Shown one piece after another: positions 6,053 to 14,024 of a stretch of 64,000 nucleotides of DNA. The notes under the pieces were generated by a model, which had not been told where the DNA came from, searched no databases, and worked only from the letters and a program-made list of their open reading frames with translations. The translations under genes were made by a program, and so were the position numbers. Each line of letters begins with the position of its first letter. Within the stretch, counting starts at the first letter, position 1. The stretch lies in IMG/VR virus record IMGVR_UViG_3300028392_000036, positions 78,902 through 142,901 of that record. One strand, 5' to 3'. This DNA is from a virus.

Positions 6053-7126
6053 TTATTTTTTGTTTTGCTTCAGGTATTCCGCATAACTCATAGCCCTCTG
6101 TCCTGTTGCAATATCACGTGGTTGTTTTAGCCAGGCATCCACAGTATCGAGTTTTGTTGGTGCAGGTAATGCTTGTGCGGGTGCAGTTGTTGGCAATTGC
6201 TCTGGTTTGTTGTCTGTGTCAACTTGATTTATTTTATCCAATGCCTTTTTACCTAGTCCTGCTAGTCGTGCAATATCTCCTGGAGAGGTGGTGTTATTTG
6301 GATCAATACCAGCGTCCCACATTTTATACATTTTCTCGCGTACCTGGTCCGGGCTTAGAGCATTTGATAATTTGCTTGGATCGATATATTTCTCGCTGTC
6401 TATCTTTACAGGTTTACCACCGCTAGTGGCTGTGAATTTCGTATATTTGTGAAAACGACTACCCGAAGGCGAACCATCACTTCTTATTATACTTTTGAGT
6501 TCTTCAACTGGGTCAGTTTCACGATTATCTCTAACATAGGTGTCCCCAATATTTCCATCAAAGTCGGTTTTGTAAATTACAATTTTGTTTTCTTCTGGTG
6601 TATTACTAGCATAATAATCATAAGGTTCACTGTCGTCTGGTTCCTTTAGTTTATTTTGATAACGCCAGTCGCTCGGGTCATCGGCTCTTGACCTGAATGA
6701 TGATTTTACTTTTGCAGGATTGATAGCGACACTTTGAAGATGTTTGATCAGTTGGGCAGCCGCCAGTTCGGGATTTTGTCGATACAAATCTAGTAAATCA
6801 AACATTTGATCTGTAGCAGATATGTCATCCCCCCTATCCTCATCGTCATAGTCAGGCTCTATATCTTCAAAACCCAAGGCGCCGGCCATGTCTTCCTGGG
6901 CATCAAACAGATCATCGTCGTCCTCTGCGTCCCATTGATCGAGATGATCTTGAATGCCTTTTAACAATGCAATTCCGGCTGGGATAGGCATAGCGGCAAC
7001 ACCTGCTGGTGTTGACAGCAGTTTAACTACAGGTGCAGGCACAGCCGCACTAGCCGCAAAACTTGCTAGACTTTTAAGGAACCCTCTACGAGTTGATTCG
7101 TTGATGTATTCTTTTAGGGTTTTCAT
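6053..7126 (-). CDS. Tagged internal/virion-type protein with capsid-targeting-like and Tat-like N-terminus
   Basis: A 357-residue product from the ATG at 7126. Its first ten residues, MKTLKEYINE, closely resemble the T4 internal-protein capsid-targeting sequence (MKTYQEFIAE), cut after Glu by the gp21 prohead protease. The next residues, STRRGFLK, match a twin-arginine export motif and precede an Ala-rich hydrophobic stretch. The rest has an acidic region (DAEDDDDLFDAQED) and a hydrophilic C-terminus ending MSYAEYLKQNKK. No enzyme motif is seen. It follows the gene at 7131 with 4 nt between stop and start. Confidence 0.7.
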   Translation of the reverse strand: MKTLKEYINESTRRGFLKSLASFAASAAVPAPVVKLLSTPAGVAAMPIPAGIALLKGIQDHLDQWDAEDDDDLFDAQEDMAGALGFEDIEPDYDDEDRGDDISATDQMFDLLDLYRQNPELAAAQLIKHLQSVAINPAKVKSSFRSRADDPSDWRYQNKLKEPDDSEPYDYYASNTPEENKIVIYKTDFDGNIGDTYVRDNRETDPVEELKSIIRSDGSPSGSRFHKYTKFTATSGGKPVKIDSEKYIDPSKLSNALSPDQVREKMYKMWDAGIDPNNTTSPGDIARLAGLGKKALDKINQVDTDNKPEQLPTTAPAQALPAPTKLDTVDAWLKQPRDIATGQRAMSYAEYLKQNKK

Positions 7127-7130
7127 TTTA

Positions 7131-8861
7131 TTATCCTTTTTTCTTGCGCCCTGTAGTCTTTTCATCAAAGTCGGCATCCTGAGCCTGTCTGGCTGCCTTG
7201 GCTCCCGGCCCAGTTAGTCTAGGTGCTTGTCCCACTTGATTGAGCTTTTCAATGTCCCCAATATCACTAGCATCTGCTGATGCTTCTTTAGAATCGCTAG
7301 GCTTGTTGGTTTTCTTTTTCTTCTTGCCCACGTCACCTGCATTGGGCGGCACTATCATGAAGCCCGGACGATTGTTACCTGCTATGTGGCTGGGTGCGTG
7401 ATAGTCAAATTCAAAGTCCAAGTTACCAAACGGCTTGCTGGTAATAACCAGTTGTCCTTCATTGTCAATGTCCACGTGACCCAGCTGGCAATTCAACTGT
7501 TTGATCATGTCGTTCATGATATCTTTGTATTGCTGTTGGTTAGGTCCACGGCGAATCATATACTCTATGCCCTTGCCTAAACTGTAGGCGATAATGTTGG
7601 CAGCACCATCCACATGATCATTGTCGTAACTGTATTTTCCTGCAATACCGGGTTTGGGCTTGTTGGCAGTGAGTCCCAGATAATAGTTTGAATCTTGTGG
7701 CATACCCACATTGCTACCCCATTGGCCGGCCTGTGTGGCAGGAAGTATCATTTGTAAAAATCCCTTGTAATCTAATTTTTCAACCAAGGGTTTTAATAGT
7801 TTTTTTAGTTCTGCCCAACTGTTGAATTCGCCGCCCAAGATGTCCACATAGCTGATATATTCGGGAGTTTGATTTCGATTGGCAGCCAAACAGATACGGT
7901 CAGTGACTGATCCTTCTTTTTTGGTGCTGGCCCAGATCTTGATAGCATCACGAAACATTTTTTGTTTGCCTTCGTCGGTCAAGGTCTGGTCGTATTCTTC
8001 TAGTAGGCTACCCAGACTGTTCATGCTGGTTCCTGAGCCGCCCAGCGCCTTGACACTGTAGCGTGTGTTGCCGCCCACAGTGACGTCGATCAACTTTTCG
8101 TTTCCCACTGGAAAACTAATTTCTTCGCTTTCGTTGGCTAATGCGATCGGAGCCAAGATCTCACCAAAGTCTTGACTGATCATGCCCAGGAATGGTTTTA
8201 CATATTCTAGGCTTTCGGGACTCAATTGTCCAGAGCCACGATTTTCAGCCAGCTCGACTAGCTCGGTCAGCGCCTTGGCCAAGTTTTCATTTTTGATTTT
8301 TGATTTGATAGCTTCTTTAGTGGCAGTGGCTAATTCTTTTCGGTCTGAGTACTCTCCGGCCAGGCCCAACTTGACTGGGGTAAGATCTTTGCGGTTCAAC
8401 ACTAGATCAACAGCGGCACCGGCATAGCTGGCAGCAGTCTTGACTCCACGTAGAACAAAGGTAAAAGTCTTGCCTTGACCGGTGTAACTGTAAATACTAA
8501 ATTGTCCACTAGATATGGCCTGATGGTCAGTTACAGGTGCTGAAACCAGCCCTAGCCCTTCTGCAGATTGCTCCAGTTGTGCTGGTGTTACGTCGCTGAT
8601 ACGCAGTACTGGTAATCGTCCAGATTTTTTGCTGTATTCTATTTTGTTTTTGGCATTTTCAACTCCGGCCTGCTCTAACCATTCTGACAATGCTGGAATC
8701 ATACTTTCGTAATCTGCTTTTTCGGCATAAACGGGCTGGGCAGGTTCTGCACCTGGGGGCTGTGCCGCAACTGCGGCATCTAATTCAGCTTCAAGTATCA
8801 TCATCTGTACCTTTGGTCCTTTGTCTGTAATTGATTCGAATAATTTTAGAGTATCGTGCAT
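7131..8861 (-). CDS. Large phage protein of unknown function, possible virion cargo
   Basis: A 576-residue protein beginning [13 protein letters not shown], where LFE-S fits the (L/I)xE site of the T4 gp21 prohead protease. Most of it is hydrophilic and globular with no signal peptide. The C-terminal 80 residues are low-complexity and very basic ([13 protein letters not shown] and a final RKKKG). It is the first gene of a two-gene minus-strand operon with the 6053-7126 gene, divergent from clpP. A structural or DNA-binding internal protein would fit; not proven. Confidence 0.7.
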   Translation of the reverse strand: MHDTLKLFESITDKGPKVQMMILEAELDAAVAAQPPGAEPAQPVYAEKADYESMIPALSEWLEQAGVENAKNKIEYSKKSGRLPVLRISDVTPAQLEQSAEGLGLVSAPVTDHQAISSGQFSIYSYTGQGKTFTFVLRGVKTAASYAGAAVDLVLNRKDLTPVKLGLAGEYSDRKELATATKEAIKSKIKNENLAKALTELVELAENRGSGQLSPESLEYVKPFLGMISQDFGEILAPIALANESEEISFPVGNEKLIDVTVGGNTRYSVKALGGSGTSMNSLGSLLEEYDQTLTDEGKQKMFRDAIKIWASTKKEGSVTDRICLAANRNQTPEYISYVDILGGEFNSWAELKKLLKPLVEKLDYKGFLQMILPATQAGQWGSNVGMPQDSNYYLGLTANKPKPGIAGKYSYDNDHVDGAANIIAYSLGKGIEYMIRRGPNQQQYKDIMNDMIKQLNCQLGHVDIDNEGQLVITSKPFGNLDFEFDYHAPSHIAGNNRPGFMIVPPNAGDVGKKKKKTNKPSDSKEASADASDIGDIEKLNQVGQAPRLTGPGAKAARQAQDADFDEKTTGRKKKG

Positions 8862-8890
8862 TTGCTTTTTTCCAAGAATAATGTTATACT
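8862..8890 (+). promoter_or_regulatory. Sigma70-like promoter of clpP
   Basis: TTGCTT (8862-8867), 17-nt spacer, TATACT (8885-8890) with TGT just before it. An AAGGAG ribosome site and the clpP ATG follow. Confidence 0.65.
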
Positions 8891-8913
8891 TATCACATCA
8901 ACAAGGAGACCCC

Positions 8914-9504
8914 ATGCCAAACTTAGTACCTATTGTACTTGAACAAACAGCCAAAGGCGAACGCAGTTACGACATCTATAGCCGATTGCTAAAAGACCGT
9001 GTGATCATGCTGGACACAGAAGTGTCGGAACACACAGCCAGTTTACTGGTGGCACAGATGCTGTTTTTAGAAAGCGAAAATCCCGACAAGGATATCTCCC
9101 TATATATCAACTCGCCGGGCGGATCAGTAACAGCCGGTATGGCCATCTATGATACCATGCAGTTTATCCGGTGTGATGTGCAGACCATTGTGATGGGACA
9201 GGCCTGCTCCATGGGAAGTCTGCTAAGTACAGCAGGAGCCGCGGGCAAGCGTATGATTTTGCCCAATGCCCGACACATGATTCACCAACCATCAGGTGGT
9301 GCTCATGGACAAGCCACAGACATCCAAATCCAAGCAAGAGAAATTCAAAAGATGAAAGAGTATCTTACCAACATCTATGTCAAGCATAATTCAGCAGGTA
9401 AAACCTTTGGGCAGTTATCAGCAGATATGGAACGTGATTTCTTTATGTCAGCACAAGAAGCCTTGGACTATGGATTGGTAGACAAGATACTCGATAAACG
9501 TTAA
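8914..9504 (+). CDS. clpP: ATP-dependent Clp protease proteolytic subunit
   Basis: A 196-residue canonical ClpP. Catalytic Ser99 (QACSMG), His124 (MIHQPSGG) and Asp175 (MERDFFMSA) are present, with the NSPGG oxyanion segment. ClpP forms a 14-subunit barrel fed by ClpX/ClpA. No Clp ATPase is in the window, so it may plug into the host unfoldase. ATG 8914 is chosen because AAGGAG lies just upstream and the N-terminus then matches mature ClpP; an upstream start at 8821 would pass through the promoter. It overlaps the radical SAM gene (TAATG). Confidence 0.93.
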   Translation: MPNLVPIVLEQTAKGERSYDIYSRLLKDRVIMLDTEVSEHTASLLVAQMLFLESENPDKDISLYINSPGGSVTAGMAIYDTMQFIRCDVQTIVMGQACSMGSLLSTAGAAGKRMILPNARHMIHQPSGGAHGQATDIQIQAREIQKMKEYLTNIYVKHNSAGKTFGQLSADMERDFFMSAQEALDYGLVDKILDKR

Positions 9505-10769
9505 TGAGCCTAAAAGATAATTTTTGCCCAAGTCCTTGGTTCCATATGCGTATTACCAATAATGGTGGTATGACCTATTGCCGTTGGGCAGACAAAAATG
9601 CAACAGAAGCCAACATTCGAGATGTTGATCCTCAAAGTTTTTTCCAACAACACATGGCCGGTGTACGCAAAAAAATATTGCAAGGCGAACCAGTTGATGG
9701 ATGTAAGAGTTGTTATCTCATGGAATGCCACAACAAGGTCAGTGGTAGACAAAAACAACTGCTCAAAATTGGTGTGCGTGTTGAACAGTTCGAAAAGACT
9801 CTGGCTTCGAGTCCTTGGGTTGATACATTTGCATCGCAGGAATTCTCACAGTCGCCACAAGATTGGCAAATAGACCTTGGCAATCACTGTAACAGTGCTT
9901 GTATTTTTTGTCACCCAAATGCCAGTTCAAGATTGGCCACGGAGTGGCAACGTATAGGTTTTATTGATCAACTGCCAGCACCAAATTGGACCGATGATCC
10001 AGCTCTAGTTGATCAATTTATTACCATGCTTGAAGCAAGCCCGCACATTCAATACTTACACTTTATTGGTGGAGAGACCTTGATCACTCCGGCATTTCAA
10101 ACCATACTAGAAGCATTGATCAGGTCAGGATTAAATCACACAGCCACAATAGGATTTACTACCAATCTTATCACTTGGAATCAGCAGGTAGTTGATTTGC
10201 TATCACAATTTGCCGGCGTTAATCTTGGCATGAGTATTGAATCATTTGACTCTGTAAACGATTATGTACGTTGGCCTGCTACGGTATCAAGGACACACAA
10301 AACTCTAGACCAATGGATTGCCATAGCACAAGATCACAATTGGTTAATGCAGTTCCGTACCACTCCCACGGCACTGACCATTGACTCTTTATTGAGTGTG
10401 TACCGGTATGCCTGGGATCGATCAATAGCGATCGAAAGTTGTAATTTTTTAGATCAACCTGAGTGCATGCGTCCATCGGTGTTGCCCTTGAGTTATCGTC
10501 AATCCATAATTGATCGCATGGAATCTTGGATTGCCGAACATGGTACTGATGCTGATATCATTGTAAATACTCGAGATCCAAATGTGGCCCAACAGCAGAT
10601 ATTACAAGATCTGCAGAGCTATGTAAACTACTTGAAACATGCGCCTGATGAAAGTTTTAGATTACCTGAATTAGTAGCATATCTAAAACGCATTGAATCC
10701 AGCCGTGGCAATAGTATATTGACCTATCTACCCCAATATGAAGAACTTTTCAGAACTGCTGGCTACTGA
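9504..10769 (+). CDS. Twitch/SPASM-type radical SAM protein
   Basis: A 421-residue radical SAM enzyme. The CxxxCxxC cluster motif is at Cys129, Cys133 and Cys136 (CNSACIFC), followed by FIGGETL, the SAM-binding GGE region. The N-terminal part has extra Cys pairs (Cys8, Cys26, Cys67, Cys70, Cys75: GCKSCYLMEC) as in twitch-domain proteins with an auxiliary cluster placed before the radical SAM core. The substrate is unknown; such enzymes often modify peptides. Its end overlaps the small gene at 10738 by 32 bp, which may be a partner or substrate. Confidence 0.85.
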   Translation: MSLKDNFCPSPWFHMRITNNGGMTYCRWADKNATEANIRDVDPQSFFQQHMAGVRKKILQGEPVDGCKSCYLMECHNKVSGRQKQLLKIGVRVEQFEKTLASSPWVDTFASQEFSQSPQDWQIDLGNHCNSACIFCHPNASSRLATEWQRIGFIDQLPAPNWTDDPALVDQFITMLEASPHIQYLHFIGGETLITPAFQTILEALIRSGLNHTATIGFTTNLITWNQQVVDLLSQFAGVNLGMSIESFDSVNDYVRWPATVSRTHKTLDQWIAIAQDHNWLMQFRTTPTALTIDSLLSVYRYAWDRSIAIESCNFLDQPECMRPSVLPLSYRQSIIDRMESWIAEHGTDADIIVNTRDPNVAQQQILQDLQSYVNYLKHAPDESFRLPELVAYLKRIESSRGNSILTYLPQYEELFRTAGY

Positions 10770-10992
10770 GTTAAAACTAAATGTTGTTGTAAATGGTGTT
10801 GCAACCACGGCCAATTTGCATGACCGAATGATTTTTAATGCAGACGATATTGTTGCAGTTGATACTATTAAGGTATTACCACAATATCGTTATTTGGCCA
10901 CTGACGGACAGTTGACTATCGACGAGCCATTCTATAATTGGTATCACAGAATTTCAGGGCAGGGGTGGCTATTAACGCCGCATCAAGGATGA
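10738..10992 (+). CDS. Small protein linked to radical SAM gene
   Basis: An 84-residue protein overlapping the 3' end of the radical SAM gene in another frame. It has no Cys. An aromatic motif (FYNWYHRISGQGWLLTP) ends the chain. The tight coupling suggests joint function, perhaps as a substrate or chaperone, but no precursor-peptide family is recognised. Confidence 0.6.
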   Translation: MKNFSELLATELKLNVVVNGVATTANLHDRMIFNADDIVAVDTIKVLPQYRYLATDGQLTIDEPFYNWYHRISGQGWLLTPHQG

Positions 10993-11045
10993 ACTTCCCC
11001 GCCTTCACGAGCCCAGCGAAACAATGTTACGAGAGCGTCAATCAT
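10983..11045 (-). CDS. Putative 20-residue ORF
   Basis: ATG at 11045, product MIDALVTLFRWAREGGEVHP, starting 5 nt after the stop of the next small ORF upstream. It may be the last member of the minus-strand micro-operon or chance. Confidence 0.3.
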   Translation of the reverse strand: MIDALVTLFRWAREGGEVHP

Positions 11046-11050
11046 TGATG

Positions 11051-11140
11051 TTATCCTGCAATTACCAAATAAACAATCATGGCCGCGATGGCACAGGCTG
11101 TGAATAAAGTGTTATCAGAAACAGGCGGTTTATCGAACAT
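11051..11140 (-). CDS. Tiny single-membrane-segment protein
   Basis: A 29-residue product, MFDKPPVSDN then a hydrophobic helix (TACAIAAMIVYLVIAG). It is the third ORF of a minus-strand series with short spacing. Tiny membrane peptides of this type occur in bacterial and phage genomes; function unknown. Confidence 0.45.
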   Translation of the reverse strand: MFDKPPVSDNTLFTACAIAAMIVYLVIAG

Positions 11141-11143
11141 GTT

Positions 11144-11233
11144 TTACATCCATCCATATTTGATGCGATTGCTTGCTCGCATTTGTCCGTATGCCTCTAG
11201 GTATCGCCAAATGGCTTTTAAAACTTGTTTCAT
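11144..11233 (-). CDS. Tiny basic protein
   Basis: A 29-residue product beginning MKQVLKAIWRYLEAYGQMRA, starting at an ATGA overlap with the DUF3563-like gene. The overlap supports it as a real coupled gene. It resembles small basic proteins of Burkholderiales; no function known. Confidence 0.5.
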   Translation of the reverse strand: MKQVLKAIWRYLEAYGQMRASNRIKYGWM

Positions 11234-11400
11234 ACAAAATTCCTATCTGAATTTTTATCATACTGGCGTGACCAGTATTCCACATCTGATGCGCTGGTTA
11301 TGCATTTTGTGCTTAAATACTGTTCCAAGCGTGATTGATAACCTTGCTTGGGGAACATCTCAGCAAGACGTTCGATAAATTGAATAAACATTTGTGACAT
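11230..11400 (-). CDS. DUF3563-like small protein
   Basis: A 56-residue product starting MSQMFIQFIERLAEMF, with RLEQYLSTK and SDVEYWSRQYDK in the second half. This matches the layout of DUF3563 proteins, common in Burkholderiales, and so hints at the host. AAGGAG lies just upstream of the ATG. It heads a four-ORF minus-strand cluster that fills the otherwise gene-free 10993-11451 interval. Confidence 0.6.
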   Translation of the reverse strand: MSQMFIQFIERLAEMFPKQGYQSRLEQYLSTKCITSASDVEYWSRQYDKNSDRNFV

Positions 11401-11451
11401 TTACTTTTCTCCTTTGCAGTATTTACCACTAAGTAGAAACCATTATATATT

Positions 11452-12525
11452 ATGAAAATCAGACTAATTGGGCACAGAAATAACCTGGGAATAGGCGTAC
11501 ATTATAAAAATTTCGCCGATGCGCTAAAACGCATGAGTTACCTGGGTGATCTAGTGGAAGAAGTCAACTGTGACAATCAAGATGATGTGTGGGACGCGGC
11601 CAAACGTAGTCGGCCTGAAGACGTCAACATAAGTTTTGTAAGCATGCCCATACACGGGCATTATCAAGGTGCTAATATACAATGGGTAGTTTTTGAAAGT
11701 ACTCGAGTACCGCCCACAATAATGAGCACAATGCTAGCCGCTGACCAAGTGTGGGTTCCTAGCGAGTGGGGCAGAAAAGTCTTGATTGACAACGGTGCTG
11801 AAGCTGATCGATGCTGGATCATGCCCGAGGGTGTTGATGCACACAAGTACCATCCTTACAACCCGCGAGTTGAATCCTCTGTCATGAGCTATCTCATTAC
11901 CGGCAAATACGAACTGAGAAAAAGCATTATAGAAACAATAGTTGCCTGGGTTCAAGAATTTGGCAACGACCCTGGAGTGGAACTGATTGTCAAAAGCAAT
12001 CATTTTGCCAACCAAGTAGAAAAGTACAACGAACTCTCCAACTGGTTGGGGTCTACAGGCATCAACAATGTTCGTGTGTTATGGGGTGCGATCCCCGAAG
12101 CTGACTTGGTGGACCTGTATCAACAGAGTCATGTGTTTGTTCTACCCAGCAAAGGTGAAGGTTGGGGCTTGCCCTTGATCGAAGCCGCCGCAGTGGGACT
12201 GCCCATTATCACAACCATGTACAGTGCCCAAACAGAATTTCTACAACATATTACTTCAAGTGTGATCGCCGTGGAATATGATCCGATTCCTATTGCCTGT
12301 GCAGAATATCAATACTTCTATCCCACCGAGGATGGCAACTGGGGGCAGTGGGTGCAACCCAGAGTTGACAGCATACGAACCGCTTTGAGAACTGTCCGCG
12401 ACAACTACAGCATACTCAGTGAACAGGCTCGGATCAACAGCGAAATCATACGCAGGGATTTTAGTTGGGACCAATGTGCATTTCGTGTTGTGCAAACACT
12501 ACACAAACAGGGCTTGATAAAGTAA
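11452..12525 (+). CDS. Family 4-type glycosyltransferase
   Basis: A 357-residue GT-B glycosyltransferase. The N-terminus (MKIRLIGHRNNLGIGVHYKN) is the acceptor-side Rossmann start. The C-terminal domain carries the nucleotide-sugar-binding signature VFVLPSKGEGWGLPLIEAAA (about residues 230-250), with both glutamates of the EX7E motif. It probably transfers a sugar to DNA, a protein or a host surface glycan. No sugar-nucleotide synthesis gene is nearby. No strong promoter is seen; it diverges from the DUF3563-like cluster. A palindrome and a promoter follow. Confidence 0.85.
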   Translation: MKIRLIGHRNNLGIGVHYKNFADALKRMSYLGDLVEEVNCDNQDDVWDAAKRSRPEDVNISFVSMPIHGHYQGANIQWVVFESTRVPPTIMSTMLAADQVWVPSEWGRKVLIDNGAEADRCWIMPEGVDAHKYHPYNPRVESSVMSYLITGKYELRKSIIETIVAWVQEFGNDPGVELIVKSNHFANQVEKYNELSNWLGSTGINNVRVLWGAIPEADLVDLYQQSHVFVLPSKGEGWGLPLIEAAAVGLPIITTMYSAQTEFLQHITSSVIAVEYDPIPIACAEYQYFYPTEDGNWGQWVQPRVDSIRTALRTVRDNYSILSEQARINSEIIRRDFSWDQCAFRVVQTLHKQGLIK

Positions 12526-12539
12526 TACTCAAGTATTAC
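12522..12539. repeat. Dispersed palindrome GTAATACT-N2-AGTATTAC, copy 2
   Basis: GTAATACT-CA-AGTATTAC, perfect 8-bp arms. The stop codon of the glycosyltransferase lies inside, and the next promoter starts 25 bp downstream. Confidence 0.65.
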
Positions 12540-12563
12540 ATAAAAAGTACTACTTTTTGCTGG

Positions 12564-12592
12564 TTGACCAGAAATGCCCATTTTGCTATAAT
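12564..12592 (+). promoter_or_regulatory. Sigma70-like promoter, TTGACCA class
   Basis: TTGACC (12564-12569), 17-nt spacer, TGC-TATAAT (12587-12592). The leader after it (ACATAGAGTAACAAAACAGGAG) is nearly the same as that after the promoter at 30630. Confidence 0.8.
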
Positions 12593-12624
12593 ATAGACAT
12601 AGAGTAACAAAACAGGAGTCCCAA

Positions 12625-12876
12625 ATGCGCCACGTAGCAGGATTTAGTAACAGCACCAAAATTCGTTTTATTGTCAACGGTTTTGGCATGTACGGCACCA
12701 TCAATGACATCTACACAAAAACAGCCACAGCGAGCCATGGTGCGGCTCTGCGATTGGCCATCCAAAAACTGGCTTACGATCGTCGCCACAGTAGTTTTAC
12801 TGGTGACGGCCGCCCAGTGGGTGTCGGCATCACCCACGAGGGACATGACGTTCAAATCACCTTGATGGCCAATTGA
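12625..12876 (+). CDS. Small conserved-type phage protein
   Basis: An 83-residue protein from ATG 12625 with AGGAG upstream. It contains RFIVNGFGMYGTINDIY and basic stretches (LAYDRRHSS), suggesting a small alpha/beta fold. It is transcribed from its own strong promoter as a monocistron, like other small genes driven by this class. No family is recognised. Confidence 0.65.
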   Translation: MRHVAGFSNSTKIRFIVNGFGMYGTINDIYTKTATASHGAALRLAIQKLAYDRRHSSFTGDGRPVGVGITHEGHDVQITLMAN

Positions 12877-12882
12877 TTTTGG

Positions 12883-12911
12883 TTGACCAATATTTCCCGA
12901 TCGGTTATAAT
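12883..12911 (+). promoter_or_regulatory. Sigma70-like promoter, TTGACCAATA class
   Basis: TTGACC (12883-12888), 17-nt spacer, TATAAT (12906-12911). Its leader (ACTTGTATAGAAACTAAAA) is repeated after the promoter at 30111. Confidence 0.8.
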
Positions 12912-12940
12912 ACTTGTATAGAAACTAAAAGGAGCCCAAA

Positions 12941-13225
12941 ATGAGTCACAGTTATTATGTCGTCAGCAAAGGTTCAGGTCTTATTGTCAACGACGGTCCT
13001 AACAAAACTCGTGCATACAAAACTTTCGGTGCCGCAATGGCCACCCGTACTCGTCTTTGCCGCAAGTCAGGTTGGAACATATCTGAACTTGCTATCATAG
13101 ATACCAAAAGTTACAAACCCCGGATGGTTACCCGCACTAACATAATGACTGGCCAGGAATATCAAGAGGACGTGAATACTCCTAGATCTTGCTCGCCTAG
13201 TTCAGAACTTTTTTGGACAATGTAA
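12941..13225 (+). CDS. Small basic phage protein
   Basis: A 94-residue protein with AGGAG upstream. It has a YYVVSKGSGLIV start, a basic middle and a polar tail. No function recognised. Its stop overlaps the next start (TAATG), beginning a compact operon to 14023. Confidence 0.65.
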   Translation: MSHSYYVVSKGSGLIVNDGPNKTRAYKTFGAAMATRTRLCRKSGWNISELAIIDTKSYKPRMVTRTNIMTGQEYQEDVNTPRSCSPSSELFWTM

Positions 13226-13374
13226 TGGTAGATCCCAAGGACTACTGGTTTAAAATGTCGTGGACACAGCCCTATCTGGGCTGGCCCGAACCCAAACAAA
13301 AAGAAACTCCGGAACCCGAGATTACAGATCTTGCTCAGGCCCGCAAAGTGTTGGCAAGGATTATGTCACTATGA
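13225..13374 (+). CDS. Small protein (49 residues)
   Basis: Starts at a TAATG overlap and ends at an ATGA overlap, so it is locked between two coupled genes. The product begins MVDPKDYWFKMSWTQPYLGW and ends in a short basic helix. Unknown function. Confidence 0.6.
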   Translation: MVDPKDYWFKMSWTQPYLGWPEPKQKETPEPEITDLAQARKVLARIMSL

Positions 13375-13718
13375 AATGGTTTGCCGAAACTACTGATTAC
13401 AAAGATAACACACCTAATGGTGTGTACTTGTTGGATGATGGCAAGAGCAAGATGTATGCGTTCCGACCATTCGGCACAGGCACAATCAAAGTGTTCAAGA
13501 ACCCAATCCGCATTGATCTGCGTGGTCGTAAGTTTGCCATTAACTCTGTTCAATTCAAGACTGAGTTAACAGAACCTGAACCTGAAGGCCGTGTGTTTAC
13601 TGTGACCGGATCTAAAGGTGACACATATACAGTAAACGAGGTGCGTGGCTCATGGTCTTGCACCTGTTCAGGATTTCGATTTAGAGGTGAGTGTAAACAT
13701 ATTCGGGAGTTGTCATGA
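13371..13718 (+). CDS. SWIM-type zinc-finger protein
   Basis: A 115-residue protein. The last 25 residues (SWSCTCSGFRFRGECKHI) form a CxC...CxH SWIM zinc finger, a nucleic-acid- or protein-binding module. The start at ATGA (13371) is chosen because an upstream in-frame start would overlap the whole preceding gene. The N-terminal region has mixed strands (GVYLLDDGKSKMYAFRPFG). Role probably in DNA metabolism or regulation; not established. Confidence 0.75.
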   Translation: MKWFAETTDYKDNTPNGVYLLDDGKSKMYAFRPFGTGTIKVFKNPIRIDLRGRKFAINSVQFKTELTEPEPEGRVFTVTGSKGDTYTVNEVRGSWSCTCSGFRFRGECKHIRELS

Positions 13719-14023
13719 AATCTATTTTGGCCATTGCATTGTTAGCACTGAGTGGCTGTGCTACCAGTCAAACACCCAATCCTGCTTACAATATTCAATT
13801 TGAAGCACAACCCAACCTGCCGGAAAAAAGCATACGCTGGGTGGTGATAGAAGACGTCAGTAGATTTTGTCAGGCCAAAATGCCCTTGCTAGGCAACCAA
13901 CGGGTGTTGGCCTGTTCAGAATACAACAACCGTTCCTGTACAATATACACCGGACGTGTCACTGACATGGCCATCGTGGGACACGAAATACGGCATTGCT
14001 TTGAAGGTGCGTGGCACCGATAA
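13715..14023 (+). CDS. Lipoprotein with HExxH zinc-protease-like motif
   Basis: A 102-residue lipoprotein: lipobox LSGC (Cys 15), then a small domain ending in VGHEIRHCFEGAWH. HEIRH is an HExxH zinc-binding motif, with a further His downstream, so it could be a minimal metallopeptidase in the outer membrane; the size is small for known families. Four Cys occur in the mature part. ATGA overlap with the SWIM gene. Confidence 0.7.
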   Translation: MKSILAIALLALSGCATSQTPNPAYNIQFEAQPNLPEKSIRWVVIEDVSRFCQAKMPLLGNQRVLACSEYNNRSCTIYTGRVTDMAIVGHEIRHCFEGAWHR

Positions 14024-14024
14024 T

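Noticed and set aside
11079-11378. Plus-strand ORF of 99 codons
   Set aside because: It lies antisense to a better-supported minus-strand cluster with SD and ATGA coupling, and its own start lacks a ribosome site.
13260-13370. Longer N-terminus for the SWIM protein
   Set aside because: It would overlap the 49-residue gene completely, while the ATGA start at 13371 fits the coupling rule of this genome.
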